Shown in pieces: positions 27,477 through 35,993 of a DNA stretch of 64,000 nt (within the stretch, counting starts at the first letter, position 1; the number at the start of each line of letters is the position of its first letter). Position numbers and translations under genes: made by a program. Where the stretch lies: the NCBI GenBank assembly GCA_030584005.1, contig CP129486.1, positions 124,001 through 188,000 of the forward strand, read 5' to 3'. Origin of the DNA: Bdellovibrionota bacterium. GTDB lineage: Bacteria; Bdellovibrionota_C; UBA2361; JAFLCA01. The notes beneath the pieces are model-generated. The model was given only the letters and a program-made list of their open reading frames with translations. It did not search any database and had not been told where the DNA came from.

Positions 27477-29135
27477 CTAGTTGCGCGGGTCCGTGCTCGT
27501 TGGCCCGATACTTCCCGTTGCCTCTGTAGCGCCAGCACTCTTCTCGGATGACGCAGACACAGTGACCTGCGCACCGCCGGTGCCACCACGACGTGCCATA
27601 TCAGCGTATTTCCGAGCCAGGAAGTCCGTTATCATCTGGAGATTGATGCGATACTGCTCTGTTGGGTCGCCTCCCGCCGTTGCATTGACAAGTTCCAATG
27701 CGATCTTGCCCGCAACAGCTTGGCGCGCACTAGATGTGGTGAGGTTAAGCAGCAGGTCCCTGGCGACCACAAGCCAACCAAGCAGCCGCGCCCTACTCAC
27801 CGCTCGTGCCAAGAATCGGATGGTCTTTTCATGCTCGTAGAGCGGTCTACCGAGATTCGGTGCGTCCCGGACGATCTCCTCGGATCCGTCCGTGCCGATA
27901 TCGAGCTTGGCGCAGTCTAATTTACCGGTTTCAAGGGTCAGCGACCGCTTTACCTCTTCGAACAGCATGCGAATGATTGAATCGGATGGGGGCAGTCCTG
28001 GAATCGATAGCGCATACTCGAACTCTTCCAGGAAAGTCTCCTCTGGCATACCTCCGGTGGTATATGATCCGCACGAGTCCGGATTGAATGTATTGGGCAC
28101 CTCTCCATTACTTGGAATGTTGCAATTCCCGGACGCGCCTGGACGAGTTCCAAAGTCACCCCCATTAGTAACTTCACACCACGGCTTTAAGAGATTGACG
28201 GCAACGATGTGGTATATCGCGAACGCCTTAAAAACATGCTCATTATTCAGATCATTCGTGGGCGCGATGAGCTCATAGCGATAACTGAACTTACCGGTGG
28301 CTCCACCGGTGCCGGTATCAAGCGTGTACTTCGCATCGCCAATCCACGTGGCAAAGTCTTCCTTCAGATCTTCAGCAACACCCGGATCGCTCGCCGTTTC
28401 AATGACAGGATTAAAGAGGATATCAAGAACGGTGAGCTCCTCCGCTGCTCCGCCACCACCTGCCTGATCGTCAAATTCGGGGAGATCCGAGAGCTTCATC
28501 TCTTTGAGACACTCGTTCACTGCAGACACACGAGTCATTGAGTTCCCACCACCCCCTGAGCCCATCTTGGCATTCACGCATGCAGTATAGTTACTGACAG
28601 TGAGCTCGCTCATAGCCGGGTTCATCTTGGCCTGATCCCAGAAGTTCTGCTCGGCCATGTAGTAGTGATTAAGGTGACTCACCAAGAAATTAAGCGAGGT
28701 GCTCAGTGATGCGCCGGCCGTGGGCTCAACCAAATTGACCGTATTCGTATAGGCCGTGGGGCCCGACCGAAGCGCGGTATCAAAAAGCTGCATATACATG
28801 CTTGATTCCGGAGTGCCCGGCGCAAACATGGTGGTGAGCGCTTCAAGAGGGGGCATAGAATTCAAATGGGTTGAATGCGCGCCAGGTTCTAGCCGCGAAA
28901 AGTCAGCCTGATCCTCGCAACTCTCTCCAAATGGACACCAGGCGGGTTGTCCAAAGCGCATCTCCTCTCTCTCCTTGAAGTCTTCGGAGGACTTGGGAGA
29001 ACGATTGAACTTAGGCGCGCGCGACATGAATATTTCATCCAGGACACTCTGTGTCCCCTGTGCCCAGACCTGCGGCGTCAAGAGCAACAAGTGCGCAAGG
29101 CCCATTGCAATTGCCAATCGAAGTAACGTGCTCAC
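27477..29135 (-). CDS. Secreted T4SS-associated protein in the traH position
   Basis: The product carries a Sec signal (RLAIAMGLAHLLLLTPQVWAQ) and ~525 mature residues with scattered cysteines, Gly-rich loops and a C-terminal helical region. GTG at 29135 overlaps the stop of the TraF-like gene by 4 nt (GTGA) and has GAGGGGGAA upstream, so it is translationally coupled. Between traF-like and traG-like genes one expects traH, but I do not see TraH's usual motifs. Naming it TraH would rest on gene order only. Confidence 0.6.
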   Translation of the reverse strand: MSTLLRLAIAMGLAHLLLLTPQVWAQGTQSVLDEIFMSRAPKFNRSPKSSEDFKEREEMRFGQPAWCPFGESCEDQADFSRLEPGAHSTHLNSMPPLEALTTMFAPGTPESSMYMQLFDTALRSGPTAYTNTVNLVEPTAGASLSTSLNFLVSHLNHYYMAEQNFWDQAKMNPAMSELTVSNYTACVNAKMGSGGGGNSMTRVSAVNECLKEMKLSDLPEFDDQAGGGGAAEELTVLDILFNPVIETASDPGVAEDLKEDFATWIGDAKYTLDTGTGGATGKFSYRYELIAPTNDLNNEHVFKAFAIYHIVAVNLLKPWCEVTNGGDFGTRPGASGNCNIPSNGEVPNTFNPDSCGSYTTGGMPEETFLEEFEYALSIPGLPPSDSIIRMLFEEVKRSLTLETGKLDCAKLDIGTDGSEEIVRDAPNLGRPLYEHEKTIRFLARAVSRARLLGWLVVARDLLLNLTTSSARQAVAGKIALELVNATAGGDPTEQYRINLQMITDFLARKYADMARRGGTGGAQVTVSASSEKSAGATEATGSIGPTSTDPRN

Positions 29136-30292
29136 TTCCCCCTCGCCATCTTTGCTATTTCATCCACTTCATGAAACTTCAACGCGCCCACCTCGAAGTA
29201 TGCCTTGCCGCTTTGCTGACCGATGAATGCGGTGGTCGGCACTTGGGCCACGCCTAGCCCTTTCGCCAGATTGCTGGCGGTGCGCAGTGGGAAGGTGACC
29301 CCGTAGGCTGCCGAGAACTTCTTCAAGGTCTGCGGTGCCATCGGCTTGAGAGTAACCCCCACCACCATCAACTCGCCGTTGCTCTCTTTGTGCAGTTTCT
29401 CGATTGCCGGAGCCATTGATTGTGAATCGGGATCATCCGGAGAGAAAAACCAGTACACATCAAGCTTGCCGGAGGGATCGGCCGGTATCTTGCCCTGGCG
29501 TGAGAGCCGCACCGCTTTGCGCTCAAGCTGTTCATTCTTGCGCTCTTCGGCTTCAGCCAGGAGGTTGCCCTCGGAAGCAGTCTCCTTCTTGGCACGCTCT
29601 ATCAGGGTCTTGATCTTTTCATCGATGGTGGTGACCTTGCCGATGGGCTCTTTGGCAGCGCCTGCAGATTGCTTATCTTTTGAGAGTTCTTTTTCCAGGA
29701 GCGCGCGATCCTCATCAAATTGCGGTACTCCGGTCCATCCGCCATCTTCTACATAGCCTTCTTTCTCCATGGCCAGTCCGGTCAGGCTCACGGCTCGTGC
29801 GGAGGCGCGTCGCACCCCTTCCATATAGCGGGCATACTGCTTGGCGTACTGAAATGCGAGATCATCCTCACCGGCCTCAACCGCGGCGATCAAACCCTTG
29901 AACGGCAGCGGCGCGTTGTCGACGGCGCGCACCGGCATCTCCTGACTGGGATCACCAAACTGCTGCAAGATGGCTTCCTTGGAAGTCGGTACTTGAGGGA
30001 TCGGATTGCTGCGCAGTGCAGCCTTCGAGCTTGACTTGGCTGTCGCCGCGTCCTTGGCATTAAAGTATCGAAGCTCCGGCTTATCAGTGGGAGCGAGCTG
30101 CGAACCGAACACATCGCTCACCTCGCCACCGGTGAAGAAACCACTGCGCTCTTTGTCGTTTCTGGGTTCGACGAGGGGAACGATCTGATTCGGGGCAACC
30201 TTGGTGGAGGTGACGGCAAACTCAGCCTGCGCAGAAACGCCGTGCGCCATGCACGCAACAACTGCCACCGCTGACAGAACCACAACCCGCAT
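29132..30292 (-). CDS. traF: TraF-like periplasmic protein with thioredoxin fold
   Basis: TraF proteins of F-type T4SS are periplasmic pilus-assembly factors. There is a signal peptide (VVVLSAVAVVACMAHGVSAQ), a helical middle (~100-230), and a C-terminal thioredoxin-like domain (~255-385): LDVYWFFSPDDPDSQSMAPAI, VVGVTLKPMAPQTLKKFSA, then VAQVPTTAFIG with the cis-proline. The CxxC is replaced by polar residues, as reported for F TraF. ATG at 30292 has AAGG at good spacing. The next gene overlaps it. Confidence 0.75.
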   Translation of the reverse strand: MRVVVLSAVAVVACMAHGVSAQAEFAVTSTKVAPNQIVPLVEPRNDKERSGFFTGGEVSDVFGSQLAPTDKPELRYFNAKDAATAKSSSKAALRSNPIPQVPTSKEAILQQFGDPSQEMPVRAVDNAPLPFKGLIAAVEAGEDDLAFQYAKQYARYMEGVRRASARAVSLTGLAMEKEGYVEDGGWTGVPQFDEDRALLEKELSKDKQSAGAAKEPIGKVTTIDEKIKTLIERAKKETASEGNLLAEAEERKNEQLERKAVRLSRQGKIPADPSGKLDVYWFFSPDDPDSQSMAPAIEKLHKESNGELMVVGVTLKPMAPQTLKKFSAAYGVTFPLRTASNLAKGLGVAQVPTTAFIGQQSGKAYFEVGALKFHEVDEIAKMARGK

Positions 30293-30382
30293 CACAGACA
30301 CCTTAACGAGCTTCCCACTTCCCGAAAGAATTCAGGAAGTTGAGAGGTCAAAAGGGAGAGCTGGGCACTCCTCTTCTTACTC

Positions 30383-30466
30383 TCACTCTCTAATCAGGGT
30401 TATGCGGAGCTTTGATTCAGGTGTGATCGGGTATTCGTCGGCCCATAGTAACTTTGGGACACCCAT
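30383..30466 (-). CDS. Possible 27-residue peptide
   Basis: In the 302-nt gap between the Ig-domain gene and traF-like gene, an ATG is preceded by a strong GGAGG and opens a 27-codon frame (MGVPKLLWADEYPITP...) ending TGA. The same frame extends ~30 codons further upstream without a stop. It may be a leader peptide or chance. Nothing else was seen in this gap. Confidence 0.25.
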   Translation of the reverse strand: MGVPKLLWADEYPITPESKLRITLIRE

Positions 30467-30603
30467 CAATTTACCAACCTCCAAGGACTCGGGCGGGAAC
30501 CGCTCAGAACTGGCCAACTTGTTGATGTAACTGCGTTTTCCACCCGGTGCGGTCGGTTAGTCCTGTTGGACTGGAGGGTCAACTCCAGGCGGCATAACCC
30601 GCA

Positions 30604-32820
30604 CTACCCCCCGCCCGGACATATGGAGCGCTGCGGTGGAACGGCTCTGGCGGCTTCAAGGATCCGGTCCCTTGCAACCAAGATCGGTTTTGTTCGCGCC
30701 CGAATTGCCTTCTTTACCTTCATGCGCTCGGAGTAGACCTTGCGCGCCGCACCTTTCACCGCACGAAGCGCACGGGTAGCCATCTCCGTGAGGCGTGACT
30801 GGTATTGAGCTAGGACTTCCCGGTTATCAACAAGCTGACAGCTCGGATGAGGGGCGCAGTGAAGCTGAAGCGTTGGCACCTCAGCTATGCTTGCCACTAC
30901 TTCGAGAACGAGCGCCTCAAGTTTTGCGCCGGTTTTGCCCGCTGCTTTGTGGAGTCTCTTTGCAAGATCCTTGTTGTTCCTGCGGGCCACACGCCCTAGC
31001 TTGCTTAGCGCCTTCAAAGTCTCATCACGCAATAACAACGGCTCTTCGTTCAGCGTGGAGTGCAGCGCCGTTAGATCAAACAGCTGACATTCGACCCCGG
31101 CAGGGGGACACGCCCCTTGCACTTGCATCTCGGAGGAACAATCTTGTCCCTCGCCTCCCGATGAGCCATCGCCGTTATCTCCGCCTCCCGGAGGAGCCCC
31201 TCCGCCGCCATCTGTGTCACCTGAACCGCCCGTATCCCCACCACCGGAGCCAGCTCCTCCGTCAGTGCCGCCCCCACCGTCTGGATCATCTCCACCACCG
31301 GAATCTCCCCCGCCCCCCTGGTCATTCGGCCGCACGGAGAGTGTTGCTGCGCTACTGCAAGCGCTGCCTGAGGGATTTGAAGCGCACATTCTAAACTGCG
31401 TCTGGTCTAGCCCTATCCAGGTACTCGCGTAGCTGAGCGTGTCTGTAGAGCCACTCGGCATACTCGATCCGAAATTGGTCCAGAGGAGGCCATTGCTCTG
31501 GTGTCGCCATTGCCACTGCAAAGTCAACCCCACTCCCTCGGCCTGCGCATGGAATTGCGCTGGTTGGCCGACAAGCACTGCCGCATCTGCTGGGTGCGTA
31601 GTGAGCTGCGGCGCGCCCAACACGCTGAGCCGCACCGTCGGACTTACCACCGTCCCGGCTGTATTAAAGGCATCACAGCGAATGGCTGCCTGATCCAGAG
31701 CGGGCTGGGCCATAACGGACAACGTACTGCCATCCCCTCCTACTACCTGTTCACCGTTTATGAACCAGGCGTACTGGACCGAGGCGCCGTTGGCGCGGCA
31801 TTGAAACAGCACCGTCTGACCAACAAATGCGCTTTGTGATTGCGGCACCTCGGAGAACTCAGGCGGGCCGTATACCGTAAGCGTCACCGGCGGGCTCGCG
31901 TACGTACCGGCTCCATTGGAAACAACCACTCTGTATTCACGTCCATCGAGGTCGGGTGCAGCAACAAATCGAAGCGCGGGTGTAATCCCGCTTGGATTGT
32001 CGCCCACTGTAAAGTTCCACCAGCCTCCCCCTACATACATCTGCCACTGATATTGCAATTGGTATCCAGAGGCTACCACAGTGAAACCGGTAAGCTGTCC
32101 AGCAAAAGCGTAGGTTGATGTTGGATTGAAGACAACGTGCGGCGGACCATCCACCGTTAGGGTCACTGGCTGGCTGTAAGAGCGGCCGGCGAAGTTAAGC
32201 ACCATGACCCTGTAGTAATACTGTGCGTCCTGGAGCGTCGGCGAAAATGTATAGACACTACTGTCGGGCGCAGCTGGAATCGCATTCCAGGGCGCGCTCG
32301 GCCCCGAACCCTGCGAGACCGCGACGCGCTGCCAGACGTAGCGAAGGCGCGGTCCATCGCCAAGAGCTTGAAACGTGGCCTCCTGACCAAGGAACACCCG
32401 TTGTGCACTCGGCTGCTGCGCGAACACCGGCGGGAGGAATCTCCCGCCTACCCACTGGCTGCACGATCCCGGAGTGCCATGCGCATCGACTGCCCTTACT
32501 GCGAAGTCGACTTCGCCCTGGTATTCAGCTGGCAGGTTCTCGGCGTACTGATCAAAGAGAAGCTCTCCCGACCCAGGGGGAGTAATTCTCACTGGGGAGA
32601 AAGAATCGCAGGGAGTCGGCCCCCACTCGAAATCGCCCCGACGACGAAACACCTGATACTGCGAGGCCCCTTGCACCGCCCCCCACTCAACTCGAATATG
32701 GGTTCTCGCATTGGCGGAGGCAGTCACAAAGCTGGGCGGATTAAGCTCGGCCAATACGGCACATGGGGCCAGTATCACGGCACCTATCAGTGCCCTCAAG
32801 GCAAACCACAGCACGCGCAT
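30604..32820 (-). CDS. Secreted Ig-like/FN3 repeat protein in the traN position
   Basis: A signal peptide (LWFALRALIGAVILAPCAVLAE) leads an FN3-like domain (~25-125), then about four immunoglobulin-like repeats, each with a GQ-rich start (FLGQEATFQA, FAGQLTGFTV, FVGQTVLFQC, LVGQPAQFHA) and ending in a strand such as VTLTV. A ~60-residue Gly/Asp/Ser linker follows, then a ~170-residue C-terminal domain with cysteines (GQDCSSEM, ACPPAGVECQLF, LQLHCAPHPSCQLV) and basic helices. Extracellular adhesion is the likely activity. It lies between the trbC-like and traF-like genes, where F plasmids carry the Cys-rich adhesin TraN. No membrane anchor is seen. ATG 32820 follows GAAGAG. Confidence 0.75.
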   Translation of the reverse strand: MRVLWFALRALIGAVILAPCAVLAELNPPSFVTASANARTHIRVEWGAVQGASQYQVFRRRGDFEWGPTPCDSFSPVRITPPGSGELLFDQYAENLPAEYQGEVDFAVRAVDAHGTPGSCSQWVGGRFLPPVFAQQPSAQRVFLGQEATFQALGDGPRLRYVWQRVAVSQGSGPSAPWNAIPAAPDSSVYTFSPTLQDAQYYYRVMVLNFAGRSYSQPVTLTVDGPPHVVFNPTSTYAFAGQLTGFTVVASGYQLQYQWQMYVGGGWWNFTVGDNPSGITPALRFVAAPDLDGREYRVVVSNGAGTYASPPVTLTVYGPPEFSEVPQSQSAFVGQTVLFQCRANGASVQYAWFINGEQVVGGDGSTLSVMAQPALDQAAIRCDAFNTAGTVVSPTVRLSVLGAPQLTTHPADAAVLVGQPAQFHAQAEGVGLTLQWQWRHQSNGLLWTNFGSSMPSGSTDTLSYASTWIGLDQTQFRMCASNPSGSACSSAATLSVRPNDQGGGGDSGGGDDPDGGGGTDGGAGSGGGDTGGSGDTDGGGGAPPGGGDNGDGSSGGEGQDCSSEMQVQGACPPAGVECQLFDLTALHSTLNEEPLLLRDETLKALSKLGRVARRNNKDLAKRLHKAAGKTGAKLEALVLEVVASIAEVPTLQLHCAPHPSCQLVDNREVLAQYQSRLTEMATRALRAVKGAARKVYSERMKVKKAIRARTKPILVARDRILEAARAVPPQRSICPGGG

Positions 32821-32930
32821 ATGCATCTCTTCAAACACTAAAAACTCTCTCTCCCACCTTGCGGCCAACCATAGCAAAGCGCAGTCGAGGCAGCAGCGCC
32901 ATGCGATTCATACTCGCCGCCCTGACCTGA

Positions 32931-33635
32931 CTACCAATCAGGGTTATCCACAAACTCCCCCTTGGAGGTTAGGAATCGCTGAATCGAAAAGAAACCCTCG
33001 AGGATCACCTGACCCTTCTCAGTATCCAAGATAAAAGTAGGCGATCGCTTGACGGAGGCATACGGCTCCGGGGGTTCGTCAACAACACCGATGGTAGCGC
33101 CTCTTGCCACCAGCGGAATAATGTTCTCAGAGTCGTACACGAGCCTTAGATCCCCCACCGCGTAAATCGGCCCTACATCAAGGTCATACTTGTCGGCAAC
33201 ATCGAGCAGATCTCTCAGCCGACTCTGAAAATCTCTCGAATCAAGCGCCGATAGTATCGCACTGACTGAGCGGACCTTTACTAGCTCGATCTTTTCCCCC
33301 TTCTCGGCCATCGCCGCTACTTTGGCGTCTCCGCTCTCCACGACCGGTTCCGATATCAAGTTGGCCTGCTTCAAAGTCTCCAGGGCCTGCGCGGCAATGG
33401 CGTCCGGTGTGGGGGAGGGCGTAGGTGTTGGGGTCGCTTTCTTAGGGCGTGTGCTGCGATCACGGGATGAGTCCCGCTTCTTCTCCTTCTCGGCCATCGG
33501 ATCTTTCGCGAAGTCCTTGGGGAAAAAATCATCCTGCGCTCGCACCAAGGGGGGAAAAGCTCCGAGCAGGTATACTGATAGACAGAGGACACACCCTCGC
33601 AGCAGTCCAACCTTTAAGTAGCCAGAGCAACGCAT
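32931..33635 (-). CDS. trbC: TrbC-type F-pilus assembly protein
   Basis: F-type TrbC is a periplasmic protein needed for pilin processing and pilus assembly. The product has a hydrophobic leader (LLRGCVLCLSVYLLGAFPP), a Lys/Pro/Thr-rich linker (~45-80), and a C-terminal thioredoxin-like TrbC domain with the typical VKRSPTFILDTEKGQVILEG strand-turn. The start lies just beyond the upstream stop, and the AAGGA site is inside the end of that gene, so the two are coupled. GTG at 33638 is an alternative start. Confidence 0.7.
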   Translation of the reverse strand: MRCSGYLKVGLLRGCVLCLSVYLLGAFPPLVRAQDDFFPKDFAKDPMAEKEKKRDSSRDRSTRPKKATPTPTPSPTPDAIAAQALETLKQANLISEPVVESGDAKVAAMAEKGEKIELVKVRSVSAILSALDSRDFQSRLRDLLDVADKYDLDVGPIYAVGDLRLVYDSENIIPLVARGATIGVVDEPPEPYASVKRSPTFILDTEKGQVILEGFFSIQRFLTSKGEFVDNPDW

Positions 33636-33640
33636 CACTA

Positions 33641-35089
33641 TTATTCCTTAATCTGCGTCTTATCTCCCTTCCACACAATGAAGGGCTTATGTCTGCGCGG
33701 GCAGCAGCGGAAGTACTTCCAGTGCAGCGCCACAAACCAGGAGTCTTTAGGATCATTGGCGATATTCGCCTGCTTGTACTTTTCAAACCACTGCTCGAGA
33801 CGAATACATTTTCCGCCCGTCGCACTCTTCATCGCGTCGCTGCGGGTCCATTGAAATTTGTCCTTGTACTTCTCCTTATTCTTGAGACGGGAGGTGTAGA
33901 AAGTGGCTGGGAACCATCCGCGCGCCGCTTTCAGCCCCTTCGCCGTGCCGACAGCAGCAGCAGAGGTATGGCGAAGATTATTGACCATATGGGTGTACGG
34001 CACCCAGGTGCCCTGATTCACACCGAGGCACCCGTAGCCCGGTGAAAAGAACATCGAGGAAAGCAGCCTAAAATCGTAGTTTGGGTATTGGAAAGTGAGC
34101 AGCATGTCCCATGGTGTTTTGCCGGAGTCTGATCTCATATTGACGGCACCGCATGTTTGCGGGAACCCGAGCATCCCGGAGAAGGGAAGGCCATAGATCT
34201 CCAGCATCTCGATCGGATGGGTGAAGTAGCTCAGGTAGCTCAGCCGTGCCGGCAAAATTCCATAGGGATGATCACTGGCCCATAACATCACCGGTTTCCA
34301 GTTGTGACAAAGGAAGGGCAGCCACCCCAGCACAAGCTCCCAGAATGTGGGCATGACGTGATACTCGTTGAAAACCACCCCGGCATCGGTGCGCTCAGGG
34401 TTACGAAAGCGCTCCTGCTTGTCGAACACATCCCGCACGGTATCAATGGCCTGCTGCTGCTCCTCAATCTCCGGCTCACCTTCGAACTCATACTCAAGAT
34501 AGCGGGTGCCGATCTCACGGGCAGAACCGATTGCATGCTCAAGTGAAGTCTTACCTTCCGCGGCACCGCGCATGTACAGCGGAATGCCTGAGTCCAGCAC
34601 ATTCAAGGCAAGGGTCTGTATGATTTCTAATATGTAGCCGGACTTAAGGGGCTGATCGACGTTCTCGACCTTCTGCACCGGAAGATAGTACTCCCAAAAG
34701 GGCCGAATCGAGACACCATGCCAGGTAAAACGGATGCACAATCCCACTATCCACGGCTCCATGCAGCTGAGGAGCTTACTCAGCATCTGTCCATAATCAT
34801 GAACGAAATTCGTGGCCATCTCCCCTACACTCGCACCGCGATCGTAGGGACCTGGGTCGGCTGATCCGATGCCACTAGCGGCATCGGCGGCTTTGTTCAC
34901 CTGATTCATCCCATAGTTGTAGTTTTGAATTACATCCTGCGGCACTTTGGTGTTGAGTCGCGGGCGGATGTAGGTTTCTCGCAGCACCCAGGAGGGGGGA
35001 TTCTGTGCACCAACGGAGTTGGCAAATGGCCCGGCAAGAATGAGCGCGGTGAGGAGAAGAGCCTCAAGGTATCGCCAGTGCTGCCTCAT
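33641..35089 (-). CDS. traU: TraU-like conjugative transfer protein
   Basis: TraU is a secreted, Cys-containing protein required for DNA transfer in F-type systems. This 482-residue product has a signal peptide (LLLTALILAGPFANSVGAQ), a conserved-looking IVGLCIRFTWHGVSIRPFWEYY, several cysteines (FPQTCGAVN, FSPGYGCLG), and a C-terminal FRCCPRR. It also resembles the TraU-related proteins of integrative conjugative elements. The assignment depends on length, secretion, cysteine pattern and order rather than one decisive motif. ATG overlaps the preceding stop (ATGA). Confidence 0.6.
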   Translation of the reverse strand: MRQHWRYLEALLLTALILAGPFANSVGAQNPPSWVLRETYIRPRLNTKVPQDVIQNYNYGMNQVNKAADAASGIGSADPGPYDRGASVGEMATNFVHDYGQMLSKLLSCMEPWIVGLCIRFTWHGVSIRPFWEYYLPVQKVENVDQPLKSGYILEIIQTLALNVLDSGIPLYMRGAAEGKTSLEHAIGSAREIGTRYLEYEFEGEPEIEEQQQAIDTVRDVFDKQERFRNPERTDAGVVFNEYHVMPTFWELVLGWLPFLCHNWKPVMLWASDHPYGILPARLSYLSYFTHPIEMLEIYGLPFSGMLGFPQTCGAVNMRSDSGKTPWDMLLTFQYPNYDFRLLSSMFFSPGYGCLGVNQGTWVPYTHMVNNLRHTSAAAVGTAKGLKAARGWFPATFYTSRLKNKEKYKDKFQWTRSDAMKSATGGKCIRLEQWFEKYKQANIANDPKDSWFVALHWKYFRCCPRRHKPFIVWKGDKTQIKE

Positions 35090-35898
35090 AACCCTGCCCC
35101 CCTTCTGAGCAGCGCCCTGGCTCGATCGTGCAACTTGCCTTTTCCGTGGGGGTCTTCCCGATAGTCCTTGACGGCATCTTCACCGCGATGGCGGTATGTG
35201 TAGGCAGCGGTAACTCGGACCCGATACGGTAAGCATTCCGCTCCAATACCCTTCGCCGACATGGCTCCAAAATCTCCGGCCGCTTCATCAACAGTGACGA
35301 TCTCGACGTTCTCCCCGAGAACCTCATCCAGGTTTTGCTGCATGAGCTTCTTCTGTACGAACAAGATATCGAGGGCAGATTCTCGAAGGCGCGGATCGGT
35401 CTGTGGCAGGGTGCTCAGCTGAACCTTTTCTGTGCCGCTTTCTTTGCACTCAGGTATCTTGATCGGGGTCGTAAGCTCCTTATGCAGATCGTCATTGTAC
35501 TGCTGCTGCCGTGCCACCGCCTGCGCCTGCTCCTTTTCACCAAACCGAGCGAGTACCGGCATCTGATCGGGGGACGGCAGCGCTATCCCCTCATCCCCTC
35601 TGAGATGTCTGAATATTGTGGGAGTCTCCTCCTCATCATCATCCGGAGAGTGCATGGGCTCCCCCTGATAGGCACGCCCCGAATTGAAATTTTGGATCAG
35701 GCGGTCCATGTGCCTGCCACGCGCGGGTATTCCTAGGACTTTGGCGATAGCCTCACGATGAGACGGGGTGATCTCGGTGATCTCCTGTTCCGCCTCCGGG
35801 TCAACCGAGTCAAATAGATCACTCTGGGCGAAGGCAGGGCACGCCGAAAGCAGGCACAGACTGAGCAACAATGGCCTAACCAGTTGAAAACCAAGCAT
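35086..35898 (-). CDS. Secreted protein heading the T4SS block (traW position)
   Basis: I do not recognise a family. ATG at 35898 gives a signal peptide (FQLVRPLLLSLCLLSACPAFAQ) and ~245 mature residues: acidic (DLFDSVDPEAEQEITEITP), a Gln-rich helix (FGEKEQAQAVARQQQY), and a C-terminal domain with two cysteines and VRVTAAYTYRHRGEDAVKDY. A longer frame from GTG 35997 touches the gcvP stop but would bury the signal. It overlaps the next gene by 4 nt, so it belongs to the T4SS operon; F plasmids have traW here. Confidence 0.6.
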   Translation of the reverse strand: MLGFQLVRPLLLSLCLLSACPAFAQSDLFDSVDPEAEQEITEITPSHREAIAKVLGIPARGRHMDRLIQNFNSGRAYQGEPMHSPDDDEEETPTIFRHLRGDEGIALPSPDQMPVLARFGEKEQAQAVARQQQYNDDLHKELTTPIKIPECKESGTEKVQLSTLPQTDPRLRESALDILFVQKKLMQQNLDEVLGENVEIVTVDEAAGDFGAMSAKGIGAECLPYRVRVTAAYTYRHRGEDAVKDYREDPHGKGKLHDRARALLRRGAGL

Positions 35899-35993
35899 AA
35901 CTTGCCGCGCAAAGGGAGCGCGCAATCCACCCTTCTCATAAGTGAATCGCTGACCTGGGGCCAGTTGCGTCAGTAAATCTTGGCGCCGCCCAT

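Noticed and set aside
32943-32951. Perfect DnaA-box-like TTATCCACA
   Set aside because: It lies within the trbC-like coding sequence, is single, and there are no other replication-origin features.
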